Shown here: positions 10,032 through 33,273 of the stretch, piece by piece
Layout of the letters: each line of letters starts with the position of its first letter
Numbering within the stretch: the first letter of the stretch is position 1
NCBI GenBank assembly: GCA_964007475.1
Contig: OZ023273.1
Coordinates: 1,488,001 to 1,552,000 of the forward strand
Length of the DNA stretch: 64,000 nt
DNA from: Hybos culiciformis
Lineage: Eukaryota > Arthropoda > Insecta > Diptera > Hybotidae
Direction of reading: 5' to 3'
Translations under genes and position numbers: made by a program
The notes under the pieces: model-generated
What the model saw: the letters and a program-made list of their open reading frames with translations, nothing else
Database searches by the model: none
What the model was told of the DNA's origin: nothing

Positions 10032-13000
10032 ATGGAAGGTGATAAAGAGCAAAAACCAAACTTGGTTGAAGCATCATCTACAAGTAAGTAGTAGTAGTTG
10101 TGTGTTGTGTTATTATGTATTGGAAAAAAAAAAAATAAAATTTTATATAGATTCTTATTCTTACCTATACCACAAAGATAATATAAGAAATAATACAAAG
10201 ACCGTACTATAGTTTTTTTGTAGTACGATTTTTGATACAAGAGAAAAATGTGGTTGTTTGTAACTTGTAGGTACCTACCATGGTATATGGAGAAAATATG
10301 CCTTACCCAATATCTGTTTTTATAATATTGTAAACAAAATAATAATTCTACAACACACCCAAAAGAACAAGCCAAATCCCATATCTCAATTAGGTAGGTA
10401 GGTGCCTATCTACTTCCTACATAAGCAAGGTAAGTTAGGACCTGGATACATTCATTATATAATTTTATTTTAAATTTTGTTTTAATTTTTTTCTTATATT
10501 TAAAATCATAATAGTAGATTAGTAGGCTTTGAAAAAAATAAATAAATTAGACAAAAAATACTAAAACAAACAGAATGGAATACTCGAAATTTTTATTTGT
10601 TTAATTTTTGAATTGAATTTAAGTAAGTAGGTAAATTGATTTGATCTAGGTACCTTGCCTACATTCTATAGATAAAAAAAAAAAGATGACCTCTTCAATG
10701 TCGTTGAAAAAAAAATTGATAAAAAAAATAAATTTTTTTTTTTGAGTTCTTTGTGATAAATAACAATAAACATTTTTTTTTTTTTAGCCTATTGGTAATT
10801 AATTTTTATCATTTTTTATTTTTTTTTTCCAATTTTAAATATTTATAGAAATATTTTTTTTTTTTTTTCAATTTTAAACGGTATAGAAATAAGATGCAGG
10901 GATAGGGAAGGTACCTACTTATCTGAATATGCAGAATGGATGTAGGTAGGTAGCTTTCTACCTAGATTTATCTAGATAATTATAGATAGCCTACTTATTT
11001 GGTTTTTTAATCAGTTTTCAATCCTAGTTAGTATCTAGTTGATAGTCTAATCCTAAGCTTATTTATTGAACGTAGGTACTTACCTAGTACCTACGTATCT
11101 AATACCTAGGTAGGTACTACCTAGTTAGAGATATTTGGCTTATAATTTCAGATATTACTCTTCGTGGTAGATATTTTTATTTATATTACTTTATGTGGTA
11201 TTTTGTTATATGGGAAACATGTGCACCTATTCCTAGGTACCTACACTAAAATCATATTAAAATAAATTACAATTTGTAAACATTAAAAAAACAAAAACTT
11301 CTATAATAATTATTTTATATTAAATTAATATCAGAAGAAAAAAAAATTTTTATGAAAACACGTTAATTTAATTTAGTTTTCATTCATTGTAGGAAAGTAT
11401 GGGTTCCTACCTAACTGCATAATTATATTAATCCTTCTTCACTATTCTTAAGAAATTTAATTAATTGAAAATAATAATTGATTTCATTCTTTGTAATGGC
11501 ATTGGGTGAATTTTTTTTTTTTTCATAGTAAACAATAGAACCTTATGAAAAAAAAAACTTACATATCTGGTTGGATTTTCGATTATATTTTTTTCATACT
11601 CAAAGAAAGCTAGAGTTGAGTTTAGTAAGTTCAGTAATTTTAAGAACTGAAAGTCAACTCAATTAAGGTACCATTAAGTGTTTCGAGTTTTAGATACTAA
11701 ACTAAGTGGAGAATATAAAATCTGCATTTTTTTTATACCTAAATAAGTACAGAGGGAAAAACAAAATAAGTAGGGAGATAGTTGTAGGTAGGTACCTAAC
11801 CTACTTTTTTTTTAGGATAGTGGACAAATTCAGATTTTAATATAAAAAAAAAAATCTATTACGTCGTTGCCATTTTCTTTAACCCAAAGTTAAAAGTTTT
11901 GTGTCGAAACGATTATCTGTAAGTAGAACAGCAAAAAGAATAAAATTACTCACACAATTATGAAAATAAATAAAAAAAAAAAAAATAAATATGTCCAAAC
12001 CACGTTTTTAATGATGAAAATTTGGACAAAATTTTTTTATTCAATTTTATGACTCTGGAATAGGTATAAAATTATTATTGAGCTTTGGAATTGGAAATTT
12101 ATAATTCTCTCCCTAATTTGGAACAAAATCTTACAAAATTCAATTTTAAAATTGAATTTTCATTTCGAAGCGAAATATTCACACAAAAAAAAATGTGGAG
12201 AGGAGTAGAAACAAATAAAAAAAAATAAAAATCAAGTTTTATGGATTGAAAAAAAATTATTATATTTAAAAGAAAAAATGTGATAGTTATCTTCTGTTTT
12301 TAGGATCACATTTTAGGACAAGAAAGTCTTGAGTTTAAAGCTAAAACATCTTGTTCCAGATAGTAGGATGTAGGAAAATGAGCCTATTCATCACTAGCAA
12401 TCAGATTAGACAATTAGATTCTATTTTGGATATTTGGGGACTATTAATGCAACTACTGTGTAGATCACAATATAATTGGAACACATTATTTTTATATTTT
12501 TTATTATTATTATTTTTCAAATTTCTCTAAACTACTTACATGTTTTAAGATTAAGAGTTATTGCACTGGACCAGCTGTGTTTTTACTTTTTTTAACATAT
12601 TTAAATGCTGTAGTCTGACATTCATCATACAGTTTTAATAATATATACCTATAATCATAGATTAAGAATACAGAAAGATGGGAAGCTTCATAAGACATTA
12701 TTTTTGGTATTTTTATGTGAATGTTTAGTAAAACAAAATAAAATACGTGATAATTATCAATGCATGAAAAGAATTTTATTTAGTTTTACTAACACATTCA
12801 CATAAAAATACCAAAAAAGGCTGGAAAAATGTTGTATGAAGCTTCCCATCTTTCTGTATTCTTAATATATGCTATAATGTAGTTATTAATATTTAAAAGT
12901 AAACGTTAATCAATAGAATGAATGAACAGAATACCTACGATCAAAATACCTATCTAAAAAATAATATAAGTACATACATATATATATTTTTTTCAATTCC

Positions 13001-16000
13001 TTTTCCATGGTATCCGTCAAAACAACAATGAATAAGCTACAATATTTCTTATGCACACATTTATTTTAAAAATATTCATTCAAAATTATCATCAATGCTC
13101 TTCCCCTCAAGAATTAAAAAAAAAAAAAAAATAATACAAATATATAAAACAGAATTTTTCGAATTATAGAATTTTATTATTTTATTTATTTTTTTTAATA
13201 ATGAAAAATTGCCGAGAAATGAAAATTAATTTTGTTTTGTATATTAAAAATGATTTTCCACATTATTATTCAATAGACTAGTATAGGTAAACCTAATATA
13301 CAATTTGTTTTATTATCATTATTATTTATTTCCGACATCCTATGTTATGTAGACAGTAGAAGATATAAATTATGTTGAAGATTCCTTTTTCCTATCTTCT
13401 ACCTACGCCACTCTACCTATCTTTTATTTGTATTGTATCCAACTTCAACATTATAAATACCTACTAGCCACTAGGTACATTTACACATCATATTTATTTA
13501 CGTATTTTTTGTTGTTAATTTCACAGAAAGTGATTCTTAAAAGTAAAATCTTCTTTATACATTTTTTTTTTAGAATGATTCATTAAATTGAATCTTTTTT
13601 ATTTATTTTTTTAATATATATTTCCACTATTGATGGAGCTTTTTTTTTTTTTTTTGCAAGCAAAAACAATATAGATAGTTTTTTCCCTCTTCTAATTAAA
13701 TTTTATATATATCTACAAAATAATTTTTCATTTTATTTTTTTTTTATTTTTTGAATATCTGTTCAATGAAATCATATTTACAAAAATACAATCAAAAAAA
13801 AAAAAAATTATTATAAACACATAAGGTGTTCTGAGAGTTTTTTAGAAACATAGATAGATAGGTAGGTACCAACATTGTAAATATAAATGTGCCTATGTAA
13901 ATAAAAATAAATCTAGTTATGTTTTTATATAAATTTTGTTGTTTTGTATTATGACCTTAAAATAAAATAAAATAAAATAAAAAAAAAAAACAAAAATTTT
14001 GGAGGCTAGTTTATTAAATGATTTTGTTCTATTTATTCAAAATTCAAAGGCTTTTCAACAAACAAAGAAGAATGAATAGACAGGATTTTCGGAGGCTATG
14101 TAACAAAAAAGTCTGCCAAGTGTAACTCTATTTTGATAGTTTTGAGATATTTAAGTTTTTTTTTTTCTGTATTTATTTTCAAACATTTGTGTATGGAGAT
14201 ATGCTCAATGTTACTGCATTTTTTTTATGGTCTTTAGAGCCAGAAAATAAACTTAAATCAAAAAACGGAAAGAGTCTTGAATATTTGCAGTGTTTTCTAA
14301 AATATTCAATTATCTCCTCAAAATTTGACTTTTAATAAGACTTACTAAGGCAGAATTCTTTTTCGAGTATCAGCGCAGGTCTAAAAAAAGATTTTCACAG
14401 CCTATGGCTATGTTAGTAGAAGCTTACTCGAGTGTCCAAGCTGGTATAACAACCGCCGGTATATCTTCTAAAACCTGTTCACGTCTAGCTGCAGCAATTT
14501 TTTGCAACTCTAAGCAATCTAAAGAGAGATATTTTCAGGAAAATTTAAATTTTGGAGAAAATAAAATTCGAGTTTTTAACTTTGTCTCTAGCTTTTACAA
14601 TAGAGGAGTTTTTTTGTTTATCAAATAATTTTCATTTCTAAAAATTTTAGAATCAAAAAGCTATAATCTAGATACTTAGTTTAATTAACAAAAACAAATA
14701 GTATAAATCTAATTTAAGCTTTAAGTTTTTTATTTGCATTCTTTTTTTTTTTTTTTTTTTTTTGCTATTTTTACCGCTGTCGCTTGTGACATCAGGGTTA
14801 AAATATTATTTCGCAGAGATAAGAAAAAAAATAATGAAATTAACACGTGACACATATATTTATATGTTTATTTTTTATGTCGGAAAAAATATTTCAATTT
14901 TACCTAAAAGATTTTCATTTGTTTTTAAAAAGCAGATTAATGTTTGCCTTTCCCAGTCTTAGAATCTAATATACATTCACTGTCTTTCTTTAATTTTGAA
15001 TTCGATAGCTTGAATAGAAATGAGGAGACGTCAACTATATATATTTTGTCGTTGTATTCTGTGTGATTCGTTTTGGTTCAAAGATTATAGTAGTTATATA
15101 TAATAAAAATGGCTACACTCAAACCACCAACGAATGCCCATCGGCTAAGATAGTACAAGTACAGCGGGCCAAAAGGCCTATGTGCTTTCAACCTAAACTA
15201 ACCTAATATACAAAACCTATGTACGTAAATTAAATAATTTGTTTTTCTTTTATTGCAGCTCCTGGTGAGGAAGCTCCAACTAAACGTTCAATTCGTGTTA
15301 AAGTTTGGAGAAAGCTTCGAGAAGCTAAATGTGGTGTTGGCTATAATGCCATTTTCAATCGAATCCCCAACTTTGTTGGAGCAGATAAGGCAGCTGATCT
15401 TTTAGCTGAAACACCAGAATTTAAAAAAGCTAGTAAGTAAAATAATGTATTTTATTTAATTTAATTTTTAATCGAACTTTAACATAATATCAAAAACTAG
15501 AAATTTATTTTTTCATTTCTGCAAATTTTGCCCAAAACTCATAAAGTTTTCATATTATTTTTGCAGATCATATCAAGGTTAACATCGACCGATCCCAAGA
15601 TGCTGTTAAATTTAAAGTTCTAACAGCGAATAAGACTTTGTATTTACCACCAACAAAGGAATCAAGTGCACTTTTTACTGAAATTGTTAACTGTCCACCT
15701 GATGCTGATGAAGCAGCCCGTAAAAAAATTATCAAAACTGTTACTTTGGTGGAAAATCGAAAGGAAATAAGTAAAAAGAATAAAACAAAAGGAAAATTTC
15801 ATAGATTTATATTTAATAATCATTTAATTTCAGATTTGGACGATAAGCGTAAATTGGATATGATTGTCATTGGTTCCGTTGTTGTTTCTCGTGACGGTCA
15901 TCGCATTGGCAAAGGAAATGGTTTTGTTGACTTGGATATTGGAATATTGATTCAAACAGGAGCTATAACTCCTGATACTGTTATCGTGACAACTATTCAT

Positions 16001-18271
16001 GATCATCAAGTGAGTAAAATTATCTTTTCTACCGTCAAATTGTGCTGTTGAGTTCCTCTAAAAATCAAGAACTTTCTTGGACTTTCTTGTATTCACTCAG
16101 AATTGATAAATATTTGAATATTTTCCACTTAACTGGATGGTTTCAGAAAATTTTATTAAATAATTACCACATGCATCAAAATTAACAAATCCACTTTTGG
16201 TTTGTTCTTTTTTTGTTGTCATTATTGTTTGGTATATACAGTCGTTGTAATTTGTGAAATGTTTTCATTGTAAATATTGTTATTTAAGCTCTTATCACAT
16301 GTAGTTTTCATTAATTAAGCTGTACAGATAGTGGCGTATTTGTATAAAAACCGCCAAAGGTCAACGATAAAATCTTCGAGGAAAAAAGGTACCTAGCTTA
16401 CTTTAAATAGAATTTTTAATCAAATTATTAAATTATAGCCTTTCTGAATATAATTTTCTGTGTAATCTTTGTTTAATTTTTGTTATCTATTCACGTACAA
16501 ACAATATTAAATGAACAAAATGTATTAAATGTTTTTATTTTCTAATTGATAACATTTTTTTCAATTTGAAATACATAAACTTCCAAACGCCAAATTAAAA
16601 GTTAATTTAAATTGATTTTTTATATCTAATTAATTAATAATAAACAAATTTTCTGTATCACATTTAAATATAACTAACTATTAAATTGTTTATTTATTTT
16701 TAGTTGCAAGATGACCTTCCTTTGGAATTTTTCCAAAAATATGATACACCGGTTGATATAATTGTAACACCGACGGAAGTTATTCATGTATCTAAAAAAT
16801 TACCACGTCCTGATGGAATTTTTTGGGAGTTATTATCTGAACGTCGCTTGAAGATTGTTCCAGTACTTCAAAAAATTAAAGAAGCAGAAGAAAAGTAATT
16901 TATAGTAAACTTAATAATAGTATTTTAGAAAATGAGAATCATTTTTTCAATAAGTTCTAATTTGTAATATTTTAAGTGAAGTTCGGATAAAATTTCAGAA
17001 ATTATAAATTGTTATTTATGTGATTGTTTTGTTCGAGATTATTTTTAAAACTTATAAACAGAACTTAAAATTTTTTTTCTACAGTTGAGAAATTAATATC
17101 AAAATCACAATAAATGACTTTAATTTTTTTTTTACTTTAGGGATGGAAAGGTTATTGTTTTGAAATCTGAAGATACTGACATCGAAATAAATCCAAGGCC
17201 GCAACGTGCACGCAATCAAAGACGCCGTCCCTTCGGAAGGTATCGCAATAAACGTAACAGGTCTCAAACTAACAACGATGAAAGCAATGTAAGATTTTAG
17301 TTATTTAAAAATGTACGGTATGAGAAAAATTTTTGTCAAAATTCAACTATTGAAATTTGTCATTTCAAGTCAAATATTTTTTATTTCTAATTAATAAAAA
17401 TATTCATCTCACTTTGCGAGAATTACTCTAGGATTTACATTTATATATTTCTTTGAAACAAGCTGTTTTTTAATCATTGAGAATTGCGGCTTTGAAAAAA
17501 TATAAATATAAGAACATTTAATCTTACGGATAAATATTGAAATTAAAGTAGGCAGGGTATTATAAGCAAACTAAGCTAATCTAGTTAAATATTTTTATAT
17601 TCTAAAGTTTCTAATTTTTTTTTTAAATCTTTACAGAAAGAAGATAATAATGACAACAGAACAGATCGTCCTCATAGACGTAAGCCACGTTTCCCAAACC
17701 GTCGCAGACGTGTTACCGCCAATAAGGTAAATGATTATTATATAATATACTATTTAATATTTTTTATAAGCAAATTTATCATTTTAGTCCGAAGGTGAAC
17801 AATCCTCTGGTGAAAATAAAGAAAACCAACCTACAAATCAACGTAAAAGGCGTAATACCACCCAAAAGCGTCGTCGTGGCCATCGAGATTTTTGCGTTAA
17901 AGTTTCTAATATTACAAAAGGAACACGCATTAAGGACTTAAAAGCTGAATTGAGGAAGCGCGAATGCAACCCCATCTACATTTCATGGAAAGGTATAAAA
18001 ATCGATTTATGAGAGAAAAAAATTTCAGAACTTTTCATTATTTTTTTTTATTATTTTAGGAGCTTTTGGTCGCTGCTTCTTACATTTTGCCAAACGCAGT
18101 GGAACTGACAAGGAAGAAGAAATAGAGAAAGTCTTGAAATCATTGAATGATTTGTCATTGGAAGTTCCCGATGGTGAAAATGCAACCAAAAAAATTAATT
18201 TGGCTGTTGAATTACTAAAGATTGATGATGAAAATAACAGAATTGAATCTGTTAACACTACTTCAGTGTAG
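10032..18271 (+). CDS. MTHFSD: MTHFSD-like protein: 5-FTHF cyclo-ligase fold plus RRM
   Basis: Nine exons: 10032-10083, 15259-15432, 15567-15770, 15834-16009, 16704-16894, 17141-17288, 17637-17726, 17788-17992 and 18060-18271. Together they make 1452 nt and 483 residues. The N-terminal half (about 20-265) has the methenyltetrahydrofolate-synthase-like fold: NRIPNFVGADKAA, then GSVVVSRDGHRIGKGNGFVD at 157-176. True cyclo-ligases have a GYYDR-type loop there, so enzyme activity is doubtful, as for human MTHFSD. Residues about 266-380 are Arg-rich. Residues about 379-450 form an RRM-like domain (DFCVKVSN, YISWKGAFGRCFLHF). Family knowledge: MTHFSD is a putative RNA-binding protein. Intron 1 is 5.2 kb, while intron 3 is only 63 bp, in frame and free of stops. 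The gene converges with STK32. Confidence 0.92.
12657..12870. mobile_element. Foldback/MITE-like palindromic element
   Basis: The left arm (12657-12744) and right arm (12773-12870) are inverted copies. Both share ATTAAGAATACAGAAAGATG, then GGAAGCTTCATA, then GGTATTTTTATGTGAATGT. The loop is about 28 bp and the right arm has a ~10 bp extra segment. There is no coding capacity and no clear target duplication. Confidence 0.75.
14424..14518 (-). other. Coding-like island of unknown origin in intron 1
   Basis: A stretch much richer in G+C than its surroundings reads, on the minus strand, as an open segment after a good acceptor (CTCTCTTTAG). It reads CLELQKIAAARREQVLEDIP and then AVVIPAWTLE followed by TAA. 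I do not recognise the protein, and no partner exon with a matching donor was found upstream on that strand. The plus strand is open as well (14404-14628), so a decayed mobile-element or pseudogene fragment is as likely as a nested gene. Confidence 0.25.
15771..15833 (+). other. 63 bp in-frame, stop-free intron of MTHFSD
   Basis: The donor is AATAA|GTAAAA and the acceptor ATTTCAG. The length is 3 x 21 and the intron has no stop in the gene's frame. If retained it would add 21 mostly basic residues. Splicing it gives a better fit to the family (EINLDDKRKLD before the IVIGSVVVS strand). Confidence 0.65.
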
Positions 18272-20424
18272 TATAAAAATTATAACTATCAAGGTGTTCT
18301 CAAATGTTTGTATTTTTGGTTAGGACATCTTGAGTTTTTTTTGAGAAAAAATAAGAACTTAAAAAAAATATATTGAAACTTTATAAAAAGAAACAAAAAA
18401 TTTATCATACGAACATTTTGAAAAATAATTAAACAAAAAAAAAACAAAATTTAAAATAAACCGAATTTTCTTTTATAAATTGGGAATTGACAAACAATAA
18501 TTTTCTGGTAAATGCTTAGAAAATTTTCATTTTAACAATATTTCTAATTATACATATAAATTTTAAATTCTTGATTAATCGAAATAGAAAAAAGAAATAA
18601 AAATTAGGTATTTGAACTCAAAATAAAAAAAAAAACATTTTAACGCTAAAAAGAGAAAAATTCGGTAAAATAAATTTAAAAAAAAAAAATGTAACCAGTT
18701 TTGAAGTTTGGAAAAAATTTTAAATTTTGTTAAATATATATATTTAAGAAAAATTATTTTTCAAAAAAAAATTTTTACAAAAAACATAATTATTGTGTGT
18801 TAATTTTTTTTCTCCTGGGAGTTCTCTCAGTGAAAGTAATTTTTAATTTTTCTCTTTTTTTTCAAATTTTTTTATTGTTCAAATTTTTAAAATTTTGGTT
18901 TTACGATAATGAAGTAATTCCTTAAACTTTTAGTGGCATTTGCTTATTTTGTGAATTGTAAATGTTGCATAAAACGTTGCTTAGGATAAATAACAAATAT
19001 ATGAATTTTTTTTATAATTTATTGAAGAAACATGTCCAATAAAAAATATTTTTTAAAATATTTTATGAAAATCTAATTAATTTTTGTAATTATAAATTTG
19101 CACTTTTTTCTGATACAAAATTTTTTGTATTTTTTTTTTAATATATATTCATATAAAATTTTTTACGTAATTTAATAAAAAAAAAAAAGTACATTAATGA
19201 AAAATTATTGAACATTTTTTTTTATGATGCCCATTTGCTCCCAGGTTAATAAAGGCGAAGTAAAGTTTTTGTTTATTGTGATTACATTTATTAACATTAT
19301 ATTACTGATATTTTTGTCAAAAATCTTATTCCATGTCGTCATGTCTCTCAGTTAAAAATGGTAGTCAACGTAGAACCAATTTATATAAGAGAGAATAAGA
19401 GTTTTAATTAAACAACACAATATTTGAAAGTACCTAAATAAATAAAAATAATTTCTAAGCGTCTTAAGCTGTGTTGAAATGACAAGTCAGCTTTGGTAAT
19501 TACTTTTGGCATTACTTTTTTCAATATATTGTAAAAGTTTTTGCTGGAAAAAATTAAACAAAAATAAAAAATTTCTTAGGTATATTTTTTACTTGATGTG
19601 TTAAAAAAATATTTATACAATACAATAAATCTACTTTCTTATTTACTTAAAAATGACATCGATACATTTAAAATGTTAAATTGATTTTTTTCTATTTAAA
19701 AAAAATGTGCCTCATACCGCTAGGCAGCACTAGTGTAATTTGATTTAGATTGCGTGCCAAGAACACTAACTTTTAATACAGCAAAAAAAACATTGAATTC
19801 AAAAACACTGAACGCCGGGAACAGATTTTTTTAATAATAATTTTAGGTTAGAATCATTTATTCAAATAATTAATAAAATAAATAGATAAATCACTGACAC
19901 AAAAAGGGTTCTATTTTTTCATTAGGTAAACACCATTTTGTTCTGATTAACGCCGATTTTAATTTTTATAATACATACTTCATTTTAGAAACGGATTTAT
20001 AATAAGTTAATAAGAAATATAATCAGAATCACTATATATCGTAGTTTTTTTTTTTTTAATTTCCCGGTAATTTTTAACGCTTTTCTTTATCAAGAAAACA
20101 ATTAATACAAGTGTGATAATGTGCTTAAAAATCTATTGAACCAATAAAATATGCAGTTCATTTGATGCGTTTTCTTGTATTATACATTAGCTACTGTAAT
20201 AAAATTTACTGGCATTAATTTTCTATATGGATTTTCATACAATACATTAAGTAGTTTATGATAATATTATTCAAAAATACATAAGGTTAGATAAATTCAC
20301 GCATCTTTGTTAAAAAATAAATGTGTAGTCATAATATCAAATATCTATAGTATACACTACTTTCCGGAAATATTTAACGAAGTGTACAAATTTTTAATAA
20401 ATACATGTAAAAAAATTTATATTT
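18272..20424. other. Tail-to-tail intergenic region, MTHFSD/STK32
   Basis: 2.1 kb of AT-rich 3' flank between convergent genes. Several AATAAA motifs follow the MTHFSD stop (for example near 18595), so the true poly(A) site cannot be picked. I see no gene or RNA here. Confidence 0.6.
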
Positions 20425-30254
<9,830 letters not shown>

Positions 30255-33200
30255 TTCTGCATCCGGTTTAAATTTGTTTTTTTTTTTTTTTTGTTTTTAT
30301 ATATTTTATCGGTTTTTCTCTATTTCCTTACAAATTTTTTTTTTTCTTTTTATATGGTCTCGATTATATTTATTCCTTGTTGATGTTTACTTGATGTTGT
30401 GGTGATAAAGCGTAAAACAAATCATGAAAATTGTGGTTTTTCATGATTTAATGATTGCTCATATCAATTGAAAGAAAATTCTTTTGTATGTGGCTTCTAT
30501 AATTGGTTTTTATATTGTTAAAATCCTTGAATTAATAATAAAAAGCATAGTAACAGCAGCTGGTGATTTTAATATGAAATTTATTATTTTATCTGTAATT
30601 GAAAAAAAAATAAATAAAAAATAAGATAAACATGTATAAAGAAAAGATAAAACAAATCATAATTAATCAAAGAAATACATAGTTTTCTATTTTATTGTCT
30701 TTCGGCTATATACACATATAAATTTAAAATAATAAATATTTTTACAGCAACATTGGAAATATAATTTAATGTAATTTTCTTAATTTTTCCTTGAGTGTTA
30801 AATTTTTAATATTTAATATTTCATTTCACATATAATTTAGATTAGTTTTCACATGGAGTTATTATATAATTTTATTACGAAAAAGTCGATACATAAATAG
30901 AGCTACAGCAGAGAGGTTTTAAAAAGTGTATAATGATTCTTTATTCTTTATTCTTGTTTGAATTCACTTAACTATACGTCTTTCATGTTTATATTCTTTT
31001 TAGTACACATTTTTTTTTTCGATTAGGATTGTTTGGTTGGTTCGCTAAAAAAACACTCTCCTCTATCACATAAGAAAATTCCGTTTACATCCACAGAATT
31101 CTCAAATCAGATTTATCTAACAATGTTTTTTAAATTTGTATCTAAATGTTTATTATTATGAACTAAAAATATGCTAAAAATTTTAAAAGCAAAATAAAAA
31201 TTATACATAAGCAAATAAAACATTAAAAAAATCAATTGTAAAATTTCTTAATCTAAAATTTTGATAATAAAAAATTCAATAATTAAATTATAATTCTCAT
31301 TTTATTAATTTAAGTTTATGTTTATTATTATTATGTTCTGTTGAATTAAATGTTGGGACTAAGTTTTTTAATCCTCCGGGAAATTCACAACTTTTTTCAT
31401 AAATTTGAATTTTAATTAAATTTGAAAAATTTATTATTATTATGGTTTATAAATAAATTTCGTTTTAAACTAAAAACTTTTATGGAAAGAAATTATATTA
31501 GCATATAACACCATCAAACCACACAGCCAAGAACTTGAAGTTTAATTAAAAAAATAAAATAAAATAAAAAAAATTCAAGAATAATTGAGAAGTTCGTTCA
31601 AAGAAAAAGAGATTTTACTACCTACATAATAGAAATTGAAAATAACATTTTTTTTTATTCATTTTTTTTTAAATCAATGCTGATACCATTATTCATTAAA
31701 ATTTAAAACCAATCAATGTTAATAAATAATATTAACATAATAATTTTTTATTGTTGCCTCCTGTCGGAGAAGAATGAATGAAGGTAGATTTATTATTCAT
31801 TACCAACATGTCGACCTCTGCATTAAGTTAGATAATTTCTGTCTGTCTAAAAAACTTAACAATCTGATTAAACATATCAGAATTTCACTACAAAAACCGG
31901 AAGTTAGTTTATTAAATTTTAGGCTTTAAATTGATTCAAAAAATCTTATTATCAATTTTAATTGATTTAACATATACCTAATTACCTAGGATACAATTTT
32001 TTTTAACATGTTGAAAGTTGGAAGGTACACTGTGAGACTGTGACTGTATACGTTTAGATGTACAGACGGTCTTGAATTCAGAGATGCCATATATCAAAAA
32101 TGTTTTTTATGAATTGGTGGATATGCGCATTTTTTATGGTTCATAAATTATTTTAAGTTTCAGATTTTAGAATTAAAAATTTTGCCTATCTGTTGTACTT
32201 ATTGTATTTATTTAATTTTGGTTTATTATGATTATATTATGTTTATGAATATAACAATGCAATTTTAACATTCATAAAAATGATAAAAATGATTGATTAA
32301 CAATACTATATAAGTTTTATTTACCTAAAATTATTGTAATTTGGACATGCCTTTCATGTAATATAAAATATTTTTTTGAAGTTTCTTTGCAAAATAAATT
32401 GAATACCTAAATCGTGTGCAAATTTTATATAGTTTTCAAATTTTTCAATAGGACAATCAAAATTTCCAAAAATAAATTTTCTTGGATATATTTTGCTTTC
32501 AATTTTAAGGTTGTATAAGTACTGTACCTACATATTTAAGTTTCAATCAAGCGTAAAAGAAACAATTTATCTTTTCTTAGTCAAAAAAGTAACGTTCAAG
32601 TGAATAATTGTTTTTCATTTAGGGCTAGGCGAAGAAAGAAAATAAGTTTCGTTTATCTAATTTGCTCTTTGCAGTGGATTGAATTTTTATATACTTGAAC
32701 CCTAACGAATCTGGCATATTATCATAACGGTGTTATAGTCAAAATAACAATTTATATTTTCTTTTAATCTGAAAATTTTAAAATTTATAATTTTATAGAG
32801 TGGATAAGGGAACAACCTATGTTTACAAATACCATTATATGCAAGAACCAACAAAAAATCACAAAGAATAGTAGTTAATAATGATAATAATTTTATCTAA
32901 AAATAATATACAACAATACGGTCTTCTGCGACTGACAAATATTTCCAATTGTTTATCAAAAAAAATTTATAAAAACAAACAATTAGTGAGGTCACAATCA
33001 CAAATAAAAACATAATTGTTATTTTTTGTTACATTTTTTTTTTATCAGAAAATCGCTTTTTCAATGTTTTTCATTGGAAAATAACTAATTATATATTTAA
33101 TATTTAATTTTGGGTGTTATATATTTTTGGTCTAAAGACAATTCAAAAATATACATTTTGTAAAAACTCATTTAATAAAAAAAAAACTTGTTGAACTATA

Positions 33201-33273
33201 GTCGTGTACCATAAAACATTTCGGAACTTTTTTGGCATAATATACATTTCGAAATGTGTAATTATTTATGAAT
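30255..33273. other. 5' flank of STK32 and intergenic DNA
   Basis: AT-rich DNA upstream of the STK32 start codon, presumably holding its 5' UTR and promoter. I could not place a transcription start. No open frame of note and no RNA gene is seen. Confidence 0.55.

Larger units (their letters stand above)
10084..15258 (+). other. MTHFSD intron 1 (5.2 kb)
   Basis: The donor is AA|GTAAGT at 10083/10084 and the acceptor TTGCAG ends at 15258. The intron is AT-rich, with many TAGGTA/TACCTA short motifs (dense at 10380-11130), a foldback element at 12657-12870, and GC-richer islands at about 14040-14540 and 15110-15180. The open frames in it are weak, apart from the coding-like island entered separately. 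Confidence 0.7.

Noticed and set aside
9920..10375. 151-codon minus-strand frame over the MTHFSD first exon
   Set aside because: Low-complexity F/Y/N-rich composition from AT-rich DNA; it overlaps the real first exon on the other strand.
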